Assembly (NCBI GenBank): GCA_964451985.1
Contig: CAYVKB010000069.1
Coordinates: 1-12,803 of the forward strand
Origin: GBS-DC sp964451985
Lineage (GTDB): Bacteria > Armatimonadota > Fimbriimonadia > Fimbriimonadales > GBS-DC
Direction of reading: 5' to 3'
Length of the DNA stretch: 12,803 nt
Numbering within the stretch: position 1 is the first letter of the stretch; every line of letters begins with the position of its first letter. The position numbers were made by a program, and so were the translations under genes. The notes under the pieces are model-generated. The model made no database searches and was not told the DNA's origin. It saw only the letters and a program-made list of their open reading frames with translations. Shown piece after piece: positions 1 through 6,161 of this stretch.

Positions 1-352
1 GGGAGGTGAGAAGCGTCCCGCATTTACATAACCCCGCACCCCCAACACAGAGAGAACGCGACCACCACTGCCTCAACCTCCCCCCCTGTCCCCCCCATCC
101 GCACGCGGAAGGGGGGAACGCAGGGGCAATCCGTGCCTACTCCCCCCCTCCGCGTGCGGAGGGGGGGATATAGGGGGGGAGGTGAGAAGCGTCCCGCATT
201 TACATAACCCCGCACCCCCAACACAGAGAGAGCGCGACCACCACTGCCTCAACCTCCCCCCTGTCCCCCCCTCTGCAAGCGGAAGGGGGGAACGCAGGGG
301 CAATCCGTGCCTACTCCCCCCCCTCCGCAAGCGGAGGGGGGGATATAGGGGG
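1..352. repeat. Tandem duplication (about 176-bp unit) of GC-rich paired-palindrome repeat; gene-free
   Basis: Positions 1-176 and 177-352 are near-identical copies; for example GGTGAGAAGCGTCCCGC occurs at 5 and 181. Each copy carries two palindromes of the same design: a 12-position stem around a 2-nt loop. They lie at 91-116 and 142-167 in copy 1, and at about 265-290 and 317-342 in copy 2. The second of each pair is a perfect 12-bp stem (CCCCCCCTCCGC with GCGGAGGGGGGG) whose loop is GT in copy 1 and AA in copy 2. The two bases of the loop and a few stem bases are the main differences between copies. An outer inverted repeat (ACCTCCCCCC near 76 and GGGGGGAGGT at 174-183) encloses the pair in copy 1. 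The array lies downstream of the minus-strand amylase/pilin operon, so its hairpins could end or stabilise that transcript, but no U-tract follows them. I see no credible gene in the first 388 bases. The open frames there are a by-product of the repeats. Confidence 0.9.
142..167. repeat. Perfect 12-bp-stem palindrome (copy 1, second of pair)
   Basis: CCCCCCCTCCGC at 142-153 pairs perfectly with GCGGAGGGGGGG at 156-167 around a GT loop. The equivalent in copy 2 (317-342) has the same stem with an AA loop. The changed loop and conserved stem suggest that the folded form, or the symmetry itself, is what is maintained. Confidence 0.9.
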
Positions 353-388
353 TTCGAAAAGTCAGGAGCAAGCACAGATGGCTGCGAC

Positions 389-1201
389 TTAGTTCCTATC
401 CTCAGGTGGACCCCACTCGTAGCCCCAACAGTACCAAGTTTGGACTGCCATCGGGTCGGGGTCGCTACAGGACGGCTCGGAATAGTTGCTCTGCCCCCGA
501 TCGGTCGGATAGAGTCGCTGGTACTGATACCACTTTGAGTGCCCGTCTAAGTGTAATACCACAGAGCCTTCACTGTGGCGCCCCTTGAAAGCCCCACCGA
601 TGCGGCTCGTCCAGAACTGGGGACCGGGCCACTGCATCCGACTGGGCGGCAGGTCAATCATCGCCACGGCGCGTGAGGGGCGCGTCACACGCCCTGAGTC
701 GACGGCAGAGGGGTTGTAGTTGCAGTCGTACAGCCCATAGCCACCTAAACCGTTGTGCACGAGGTAGTCCATCGGCGGGTAGATATCGTCGAAGTAGTTG
801 GCACGTCCGCGTTGCGATACGCCCAGTCCCACCTGAGGATGGTTCGGAGCACGCATATAGTCGCCGAAGCCGTTGTCGCGTTGAATCAGCTGCGCCGCGC
901 CCTGCCGGAACGGCGACGATGGGCAACGCAAAATGTCGCGGTTTTTCATGTAGGGTTGAATACGCGCGCCGAACTGATAATACTCCGCAAAGCAGAAGAT
1001 AGGGACGCGATTGTCGTAATCGTTGGCATACATCAGCAGCGCTGTGCCAGTCTGGCGTAAGTTACTGATACAGGTGGTCTGGCGGGCTTTCTCACGCGCT
1101 TGCGCGAACACAGGGAACAGAATCGCCGCTAAGATGGCGATTATCGCGATAACGACTAGCAGCTCAATCAAGGTGAAGCCGCGTCGCTGTGGAGCCTTCA
1201 T
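389..1201 (-). CDS. Type IV pilin-like / type II secretion pseudopilin with H-x9-DG domain
   Basis: This is a 270-residue protein with a class III prepilin leader: a short basic leader ends at Gly8, followed by FTLIELLVV with Phe9 as first mature residue and Glu13 as the conserved mature Glu5. The hydrophobic helix runs to about residue 33. It is followed by the FAQAREKARQ segment common in Armatimonadota and planctomycete-type pseudopilins. Near the C-terminus His209 and Asp219-Gly220 form an exact H-x9-DG motif (GRHSEGSVVLHLDGH), the signature of the DUF1559-like/prepilin-associated family. It should be processed by a prepilin peptidase and anchored in the inner membrane, as a surface or secretion-related minor pilin; the cargo is unknown. 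The start is supported by a GGAGGT Shine-Dalgarno and by overlap with the amylase stop (ATGA), which implies translational coupling. These proteins are highly multicopy in the phylum, so a specific role cannot be assigned. Confidence 0.9.
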   Translation of the reverse strand: MKAPQRRGFTLIELLVVIAIIAILAAILFPVFAQAREKARQTTCISNLRQTGTALLMYANDYDNRVPIFCFAEYYQFGARIQPYMKNRDILRCPSSPFRQGAAQLIQRDNGFGDYMRAPNHPQVGLGVSQRGRANYFDDIYPPMDYLVHNGLGGYGLYDCNYNPSAVDSGRVTRPSRAVAMIDLPPSRMQWPGPQFWTSRIGGAFKGRHSEGSVVLHLDGHSKWYQYQRLYPTDRGQSNYSEPSCSDPDPMAVQTWYCWGYEWGPPEDRN

Positions 1202-3384
1202 TGTGCATTACCTCCTATGGTTGGATTACGGTCAGGAACCAGTGCGGTTCCCGCAAGGGGCGGCAGGGTGATGCGTAGCCGCCCGTTCGAGGCAGGATAA
1301 ATCGCCTGCTCGAATTCGGATGTGCTGACGGCAGTGCGCCAGCGGATAGAGTCACCCAACACGGGAAACTCGACGGTTTGGGGCTGGGCAGAGGTGTTGA
1401 GCACCACAATTACCTCGCCCCCCAGCCTCCTCTCTGTAGACGGAGAGAGGGAGTTGCGCTCCCCCCTCTCTGCTTGCGGAGAGAGAGACACCGGAGTGAG
1501 GTATCGTCCATACCCGTATACGCCCTTCGTGTCGTCTACCAGCAGCGTTTGCCACTCGCCGCGGCGCAGGGCGGGTTGCGCCTTACGCAGAGCAACAAGC
1601 TGTTTCACATAGTCGCGCAGGGCGCGTTCCTCTTCAGAGAATTCGAAGCGCATGGGGCGTCGGTTATCGGGCGTGCCGCCCCCATCCATGCCGATTTCGT
1701 CGCCGTAGTAAATTGCAGGCGCGCCGATAGCTGTGAACTGTAGCAGCAGCCCCAACCGCACACGCCGTAAATCCCCCCCACATTCGCGGCGAAAGCGGGG
1801 CGTGTCGTGGCTGCTGAGCATATTGTACATCGCGTACAGGCTTTGGCGCGGGTACATAATCTGCAGTTGCGCCATGCGCTGGTCGAACTGCGAGGGCTTG
1901 AGGCTACCGTGCGCCACAAAGCCCAGCACCGCCCCGCGCCAGACATAGTTCATCACGCTGTCGAACATATCGCCCTGCAGCCAGCGCCCCGCGTCATCCC
2001 AGATTTCGCCGATGATGATTGCCTCAGGATTCGCGCGGCGCACCACAGGGCGGAACTCGCGCCAGAATGCATCGGGCACTTCGTTGGGCACATCCAGCCG
2101 CCAGCCGTCCAGCCTCAGCTCGCGTGTCCAGCGCTCTATCACGCCCAACAGATAGCGGCGTACTACGGGGTTGTTGTGGTTCAGCTTGGGCATGTAGGGG
2201 ATGTTCCACCACGCCCAGTAGTTGGGGTTCCACTCCACCGCCACGGGGAACTTCTCCACGACGAACCAGTCCCGAAACGCCGACCGCTCCTGATGGCGCA
2301 GCAAATCCTGAAACGCGAAAAAGTAAATCCCCACGTGGTTGAACACGCCGTCCAGCACAAGGCGCAGCTCGTGCTGATGGAGTGTGCGGGCGAGTTCGTG
2401 TAGGTCGTCGTTTGTTCCAATCTGGGGGTCGACGCGTTCAAAGTCGTCGGTGTCGTAGTTGTGATGCGTCACGGAAGCGAACACTGGGGTCAAGTAGAGA
2501 GTATCCACGCCCAGATCGCGTAGGTAGTCCAGCTGCTTCAGGATGCCTTGCAGGTCGCCCCCGTGGAAGCCGTCGCCCTCGATGCGCCCCGTGAAATCGA
2601 TGGGCTTACTGGGGTCGGGGTCGTTGGACGGGTCGGCGTTGTGGAAGCGGTCGGGCATGATTTGGTAGTAAATCGCATCCTGCGCCCAGTCGGGGATTTC
2701 GAACTTATTGTCGCCAATGCGATGGCGGTAGCGGGCGTCACCGTTGGGCAGACGCAAGCGGGTTCTCCCGTCGTGGATTTCGAACCAATACTCGATATTC
2801 ACTTCGGGTAGCGTGGCGCGATGGTAGGTGTACAGCGCGTCGCTCACGAACGGGGTCATCTCAAGGCGTTGGGTGCGTCCATTCTGGCGGTAGAACAGCA
2901 CGGCGCGCTCCACATCGTCTTTGCGAGTACGTAGACGCAGGTGGAGTTTGCCCTGTATGGGGTTGCGGTCGCGCAGGTCGGCGGGGTTATGATGGACGCC
3001 ACTGCGGGTAATCTGTCCGTCGCCCACGCGCGCAGGGCGATTATAACCGTCGGGTTCCACCCACACGACAGAGTTGAGGTTGCCGTTGCCGTCGTCGATA
3101 GTGGGAGCTTTGGGGTCGGTGCGCCAGTCGGTGCCGTTCACCACGAATTTGTATTGATGTGCGCCGGGAGGCAATTGCATGGTGAGCGTCCATGTACGTT
3201 TTTCGGCGTCGGGTTGCATCGGGGTCGCGCGGGGCTGCCACTCGTTGAAACTGCCCGCGAGGTAGACCTTCTCGGCGGGCTGCTCCAGCGTAATTTGGAA
3301 GCGCACGGGGTAGGTCGGCTCCCCCGCCCAACCTACCCAAAGTAGCAGTAGGATCAGTATCGCATTCACTGCGCGTTGCCTCAT
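1198..3384 (-). CDS. Secreted GH13 alpha-amylase family enzyme (neopullulanase/cyclomaltodextrinase-like) with N-terminal glycogen-binding domain
   Basis: This 728-residue enzyme should hydrolyse alpha-1,4 (possibly also alpha-1,6) glucans outside the cytoplasm. Residues 1-20 are a signal peptide (basic start, ILILLLLWVGWA). Residues about 25-110 look like a CBM48/AMPK-type glycogen-binding domain (VYLAGSFNEWQP, HQYKFVVNGTDW). Residues about 140-225 are a beta domain as in neopullulanases. The GH13 barrel begins near 235 (DAIYYQIMPDRF). Conserved regions are intact: region I DGVFNH at 345-350, MPKLN at 398-402, region II GWRLDVPNE with nucleophile Asp431, region III GEIWDD with acid/base Glu460, region IV SSHDTPR with Asp527. 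Residues about 630-656 are an in-frame palindromic repeat insertion just before the C-terminal beta domain. The gene is first in an operon with the pseudopilin and is served by a strong promoter at 3500-3528. Exact substrate specificity is not readable from sequence. Confidence 0.93.
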   Translation of the reverse strand: MRQRAVNAILILLLLWVGWAGEPTYPVRFQITLEQPAEKVYLAGSFNEWQPRATPMQPDAEKRTWTLTMQLPPGAHQYKFVVNGTDWRTDPKAPTIDDGNGNLNSVVWVEPDGYNRPARVGDGQITRSGVHHNPADLRDRNPIQGKLHLRLRTRKDDVERAVLFYRQNGRTQRLEMTPFVSDALYTYHRATLPEVNIEYWFEIHDGRTRLRLPNGDARYRHRIGDNKFEIPDWAQDAIYYQIMPDRFHNADPSNDPDPSKPIDFTGRIEGDGFHGGDLQGILKQLDYLRDLGVDTLYLTPVFASVTHHNYDTDDFERVDPQIGTNDDLHELARTLHQHELRLVLDGVFNHVGIYFFAFQDLLRHQERSAFRDWFVVEKFPVAVEWNPNYWAWWNIPYMPKLNHNNPVVRRYLLGVIERWTRELRLDGWRLDVPNEVPDAFWREFRPVVRRANPEAIIIGEIWDDAGRWLQGDMFDSVMNYVWRGAVLGFVAHGSLKPSQFDQRMAQLQIMYPRQSLYAMYNMLSSHDTPRFRRECGGDLRRVRLGLLLQFTAIGAPAIYYGDEIGMDGGGTPDNRRPMRFEFSEEERALRDYVKQLVALRKAQPALRRGEWQTLLVDDTKGVYGYGRYLTPVSLSPQAERGERNSLSPSTERRLGGEVIVVLNTSAQPQTVEFPVLGDSIRWRTAVSTSEFEQAIYPASNGRLRITLPPLAGTALVPDRNPTIGGNAQ
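1417..1497 (-). repeat. In-frame palindromic repeat element inside the amylase coding region
   Basis: About 81 bp (27 codons, residues about 630-656) separate GYGRYL from EVIVVLNTS, two pieces that would join naturally as a GH13 C-terminal strand pair. The segment holds two imperfect palindromes of the same size as those in the left array: 1426-1451 (AG loop) and 1462-1487 (TT loop). The second has the core CTGCTTGCGGAG, close to CCGCAAGCGG of the left array. The short inverted pair TACCTC (1411-1416) and GAGGTA (1498-1503) flanks it. The encoded peptide is low-complexity, rich in S, P, R and E (SLSPQAERGER, then SLSPSTERRLGG), unlike the rest of the enzyme. Boundaries are approximate; that it is an insertion is inferred, since no uninterrupted homologue can be aligned here. 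Confidence 0.75.
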
Positions 3385-3493
3385 CGTCGTTCCGCCCCTG
3401 CGCGTCGATTCCCACAGCAGTGGCTTGGACTATTTTGCCCAAATATCGGCGCACACCAAGAATGTCCGTGCCACAGTGAGAAATCGTATTCTG
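3385..3493 (-). other. Likely 5' leader of the amylase/pilin mRNA
   Basis: With the promoter at 3500-3528, transcription should begin near 3493, leaving a leader of about 108 nt before the amylase ATG. A purine-rich stretch (CAGGGGCGGAA) precedes the start. I find no convincing riboswitch or attenuator fold in the leader. Confidence 0.45.
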
Positions 3494-3499
3494 AACTAT

Positions 3500-3528
3500 A
3501 TTATAGCATGCTTTCGCGCCGTTGTCAA
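3500..3528 (-). promoter_or_regulatory. Sigma-70 consensus promoter for the amylase/pilin operon
   Basis: Read on the minus strand there is TTGACA (3528-3523), exactly 17 bp, then TATAAT (3505-3500), with TG one base upstream of the -10 (extended -10). Both hexamers match consensus perfectly. It points at the amylase start at 3384, and the expected start of transcription is around 3493. It is the only full -35/-10 consensus I found; the other promoters here show only the -10 half. Confidence 0.88.
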
Positions 3529-3571
3529 GCGACGCCTCACCTTTTTGTGTATCTTGCCGACAATTGAGGGT

Positions 3572-4915
3572 ATGTACACTTACCGACTGCGGATGGCGCA
3601 ACTGGCGCTGGAGAATATGCCGTTCCCGCTGCATCAGGCGCGGAGTGTGTTAGATCTAAATGCTGCCGACGGCGCAACTACCCAGTATCTGCAGTACTAT
3701 ATGCCCTACAGCACCGTGTTCGGCATACGCGCCACGGCGTGCGGGGCGGAGCTTGCCAACTGTGGGCAGCGCTACCTAACAGAGCTGCCGAACTCGTTTC
3801 GCTGCGACTGTGTGGTGGGCATCGTAGAACCCAATCAGTCGATTTTGGCGACCCTGAACTCGATTGAGTCGATTCAGGCGCGTTGGGCAGTCATAGTTGT
3901 TCCCTATTCCAGCGCACAGGAGGTGGATTGGAAAGCGCGAGGCTATCAGATTCATCACGAAATCACCGAAGAGCTGGATGACGGCGTGCAGGTGGTTGCC
4001 GTGCGCGACCGAGAGGCACAGATGGTAGTGATGGAAACGCCGCGCGTGCTGGTTATTTCGCCTGTGCGCCAGAAACCCGCGATTTTGGAGCATTTCCTGG
4101 AAGGCTTGCGCCGATTGGACACAACAGGGCTGGAGATTGCTTATCTCTTTATTGACAACAACGATGACGCCCACGCCTCGCAAATGCTTCGTATGTTTGC
4201 AAGCCAAGTGAGCGTACCCGTGCATCGGCTGCGCGTCCCTGTGGCGGAAGCCTACCACCGTACAGAGACACATCATCAGTGGACGGAGAGCCTGTACTGG
4301 CGTCTGGCAGCGATGAAGGACGGCGCGTTGCACGCTGCGCTTCAGCACGGTTACGACTATGCGTTTCTAGTGGATAGCGACCTCGTGTTGCATCCGCAGA
4401 CCGTGCGACGTATGGTTTGCTATGGGCGCGAGGTAGTTTCGCAGGTGTTCTGGACAGTGTGGACACCAGGCAATCCACCGTTGCCGAACGTCTGGTACGC
4501 CGATTTCTATAATCTATACCGTGTCCGTCGTCAACAGTCCCTAGAGCAGGAGGAGCAAGTTCGCCGTACAGAGGCGTTCCTAAGCGCGCTGGCGTTCCAT
4601 CCGGGGTTGTATCGGCTGAGTGGGCTGGGCGCATGCACGCTGATTGCACGCCGTGCGATAGAGGCGGGCGTGAGCTTCAGCGAGTTGCGCGGCTGCTTAC
4701 AGGCGGGCGAGGACCGGCACTTTTGCCACCGCGCCGAGTCGCTGGGGATACGCCTGTTTGCTGACACGACTTTGCCGCCTCTGCATCTCTATCGCGAGAC
4801 GGAGCTGCCGCGCGTGGAGGACTACTGGCGACTGGTCGAGAGTGGACTGCAGGGCGCGGAACTCAATCGTCAGATGTTCAATCTGCTGCTGGGCAGAGAG
4901 TTATCCGCTGCCTGA
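3572..4915 (+). CDS. Glycosyltransferase (GT-A, DXD) with degenerate methyltransferase-like N-terminal domain
   Basis: This is a protein of about 447 residues. The C-terminal half, from about residue 155 (RVLVISPVRQKPAILEHFLEGL), has a GT-A/family 2-like glycosyltransferase pattern: an opening strand, FIDNN at about 193-197, and a DSD metal/nucleotide-sugar motif at 268-270 in AFLVDSDLVLHP. Later EDRHFCHRAESLG resembles the usual ED acceptor/catalytic region. The N-terminal segment VLDLNAADGATTQYL (about 26-40) resembles motif I of SAM-dependent methyltransferases, but with N-A-A-D-G in place of G-x-G-x-G, so it may have lost cofactor binding. It probably transfers sugars to a cell-surface glycan or protein. 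No signal peptide or membrane span is seen, so it is likely cytoplasmic. The frame is open back to 3425, but the region to 3571 overlaps the divergent promoter. ATG 3572 is preferred, though GAGGG lies too close to it and ATG 3593 is an alternative. Confidence 0.75.
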   Translation: MYTYRLRMAQLALENMPFPLHQARSVLDLNAADGATTQYLQYYMPYSTVFGIRATACGAELANCGQRYLTELPNSFRCDCVVGIVEPNQSILATLNSIESIQARWAVIVVPYSSAQEVDWKARGYQIHHEITEELDDGVQVVAVRDREAQMVVMETPRVLVISPVRQKPAILEHFLEGLRRLDTTGLEIAYLFIDNNDDAHASQMLRMFASQVSVPVHRLRVPVAEAYHRTETHHQWTESLYWRLAAMKDGALHAALQHGYDYAFLVDSDLVLHPQTVRRMVCYGREVVSQVFWTVWTPGNPPLPNVWYADFYNLYRVRRQQSLEQEEQVRRTEAFLSALAFHPGLYRLSGLGACTLIARRAIEAGVSFSELRGCLQAGEDRHFCHRAESLGIRLFADTTLPPLHLYRETELPRVEDYWRLVESGLQGAELNRQMFNLLLGRELSAA

Positions 4916-4918
4916 AGG

Positions 4919-4924
4919 TATAAT
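4919..4924 (+). promoter_or_regulatory. -10 box placed for leaderless transcription of the 4931 gene
   Basis: A perfect TATAAT (in GGTATAAT) ends 6 nt before the GTG at 4931. Initiation about 7 nt after the -10 would put the RNA 5' end at the start codon. No -35 match and no Shine-Dalgarno are visible. Confidence 0.6.
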
Positions 4925-4930
4925 TTTAGT

Positions 4931-5683
4931 GTGGCAGCCTTGAAATTCACGCCTGAGGAAGAGCAGGCACTGCAACGGAGTATCGAGGCGTTGCGGCAGT
5001 TCCCCCATTTGCGCCGCGCGATGATCGAAGCGCTGCAGATGGAAGAGTTGTTCGCGGTGCCCGGACGACTGGACGAACTGACGCAAATCGTTCAGCAGAT
5101 TTTAACGCGCCTAACGACGGTTGAAACACTTGCCGCCGAAGCCAAGCAAGAGGCGCAAGAAGCCAAACAAGCCGCGTTGGAAGCCAAGCAAGAGGCGCAA
5201 GAAGCCAAACAAATCGCCCTTGAAGTGCGCGACCGTGTCGAGAAGCTGGAGCACAGCGTGGCGGATTTGAAAGGCGACTCGGAAGAACTCAAGGCGCGCA
5301 AGCGTATCCCGTCGGTGTTGGGACGCTACTTCAAAAAGATGCGTATCTACGACTCCGAGCAGCTGTATCCTCTGATTGGCGAGACGCTGATTTTAGACGA
5401 AGAGGGCGCCGTCGAGCTCCTAGATGCGGATTTGTTCGTCCATGCGCAAACGAAGAGTTCTCAGCAGGAGTATTGGCTGGTGGTGGAGGTTTCATGGGGC
5501 GTGGGAGTGAGCGATGTGCAGCGCGCCTACGAACGTGCGGCGATTCTACAAAAACACGGCTACCCCGCGTTAGGCGTGGCGATGGGACGCGCTGTGACTC
5601 GCGACGCGGAGCAACTCGCCCAAGAACTGGGCGTGCTCGTCGCGCAGGATGGTAAGATTATAGGGGCGCAACCGCCTCAGTAG
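4931..5683 (+). CDS. Coiled-coil protein with PD-(D/E)XK nuclease-like C-terminal domain, unknown function
   Basis: This 250-residue protein has three parts. Residues 1-60 are helical (FTPEEEQALQRSIEALRQFPHLRRAMIEAL). Residues about 64-122 form an Ala/Glu/Lys/Gln-rich coiled coil containing a 14-residue repeat (AKQEAQEAKQ twice). Residues about 125-245 are an alpha/beta domain: LLDADLFVH (acidic Asp166/Asp168) followed by WLVVEVSWGV (Glu186) fits the D...ExX strand pattern of PD-(D/E)XK nucleases, although the usual Lys after the Glu is Ser. Helix RAYERAAILQKHGYPALGVAMG then follows. The architecture matches uncharacterised multicopy proteins of thermophilic and cyanobacterial genomes that are often annotated as DUF3782-like or as hypothetical. 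I know of no proven activity. The start is GTG 4931, just 15 nt after the glycosyltransferase stop and directly behind a TATAAT. It converges on nusB with a 4-nt gap. Confidence 0.75.
   Translation: MAALKFTPEEEQALQRSIEALRQFPHLRRAMIEALQMEELFAVPGRLDELTQIVQQILTRLTTVETLAAEAKQEAQEAKQAALEAKQEAQEAKQIALEVRDRVEKLEHSVADLKGDSEELKARKRIPSVLGRYFKKMRIYDSEQLYPLIGETLILDEEGAVELLDADLFVHAQTKSSQQEYWLVVEVSWGVGVSDVQRAYERAAILQKHGYPALGVAMGRAVTRDAEQLAQELGVLVAQDGKIIGAQPPQ
5138..5212 (+). repeat. Exact 33-nt tandem repeat (42-nt period) coding the coiled coil
   Basis: The 33 nt at 5138-5170 recur without a single change at 5180-5212. The period of 42 nt equals 14 residues, that is two coiled-coil heptads, so the duplication keeps both frame and heptad register. 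Identity including third codon positions indicates a recent duplication. Confidence 0.92.
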
Positions 5684-5687
5684 GTAT

Positions 5688-6161
5688 TTATCCCCCGCTT
5701 TGCTCTGTATCGCTTTCTCTCTCAGTGGAGAGTGGCTCATCAGGATACATCTGCCGCACGACTGCTCCCAGAATGCCGTTCACAAAGCGCCCCGACTCCG
5801 CCGTGCTGTACTTTTTCGCGAGTTCAATGGCGTCGTTAATCACCACCTTGTAGGGCTGTTCAGGATTGTGGCGCAACTCGTAAATCGCGAGGCGCAGCAG
5901 GTTGCGGTCAATCACTGCCATGCGGTCGATGGTCCAGCCTCGCGCGTACTGCTGAATCAGGGGGTCTAACTCGGTCAGCTGGGTTTGGAAAACGCCTTGC
6001 ACCAGTTGGCGCACAAGGTCGGCGTCGGTGGGTTCTAACGCAGCGACGCTCAGTACTTCCTCAACGGCTTCCTCGATGGGCTTGCCACCTACATCTATCT
6101 GATACAGGGCGCGTAATGCCCACTCGCGCACGGCGCGCCGTCCGGTGGATTTACCGTTCAT
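5688..6161 (-). CDS. nusB: Transcription antitermination factor NusB
   Basis: This is a 157-residue, all-helical, cytoplasmic protein matching NusB along its length. Visible family features are the start TGRRAVREWALRALYQID, the middle DRMAVIDRNLLRLAIYEL, and the C-terminal VVINDAIELAKKYSTAESGRFVNGILGAVV. NusB pairs with ribosomal protein S10 (NusE) to bind boxA RNA and load the antitermination complex on rRNA operons. A short polar tail (STERESDTEQSGG) follows the fold. The ATG at 6161 overlaps the accC stop (ATGA) and has GGAGGGG just upstream inside accC, so it is co-transcribed and translationally coupled. The accC-nusB order is also known from Firmicutes gene clusters. The open frame extends further upstream but only inside accC. 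Confidence 0.93.
   Translation of the reverse strand: MNGKSTGRRAVREWALRALYQIDVGGKPIEEAVEEVLSVAALEPTDADLVRQLVQGVFQTQLTELDPLIQQYARGWTIDRMAVIDRNLLRLAIYELRHNPEQPYKVVINDAIELAKKYSTAESGRFVNGILGAVVRQMYPDEPLSTERESDTEQSGG

Noticed and set aside
91..342. Rho-independent terminators in the left array
   Set aside because: Strong GC hairpins, but no run of T follows on either strand.
1..352. CRISPR array
   Set aside because: Only two copies of a long unit with internal palindromes, and no short repeat with unique spacers or cas genes.
24..538. Several Pro/Arg/Gly-rich open frames over the left repeat array
   Set aside because: They are by-products of C/G-rich repeats lacking stops; composition is low complexity, no Shine-Dalgarno is present, and the two copies yield different frames.
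1807..2403. 198-residue plus-strand open frame opposite the amylase
   Set aside because: Lies antisense to intact GH13 catalytic motifs; arises from codon bias in GC-rich DNA.
3385..3493. Riboswitch in the amylase leader
   Set aside because: No recognised conserved core or terminator/antiterminator pair could be traced.
3425..3571. N-terminal extension of the glycosyltransferase
   Set aside because: Would place coding sequence over the divergent consensus promoter, and the added residues look unlike the domain that follows.
3041..3634. 197-residue minus-strand open frame across the amylase start
   Set aside because: Out of frame with the amylase and spans its promoter; no family features.
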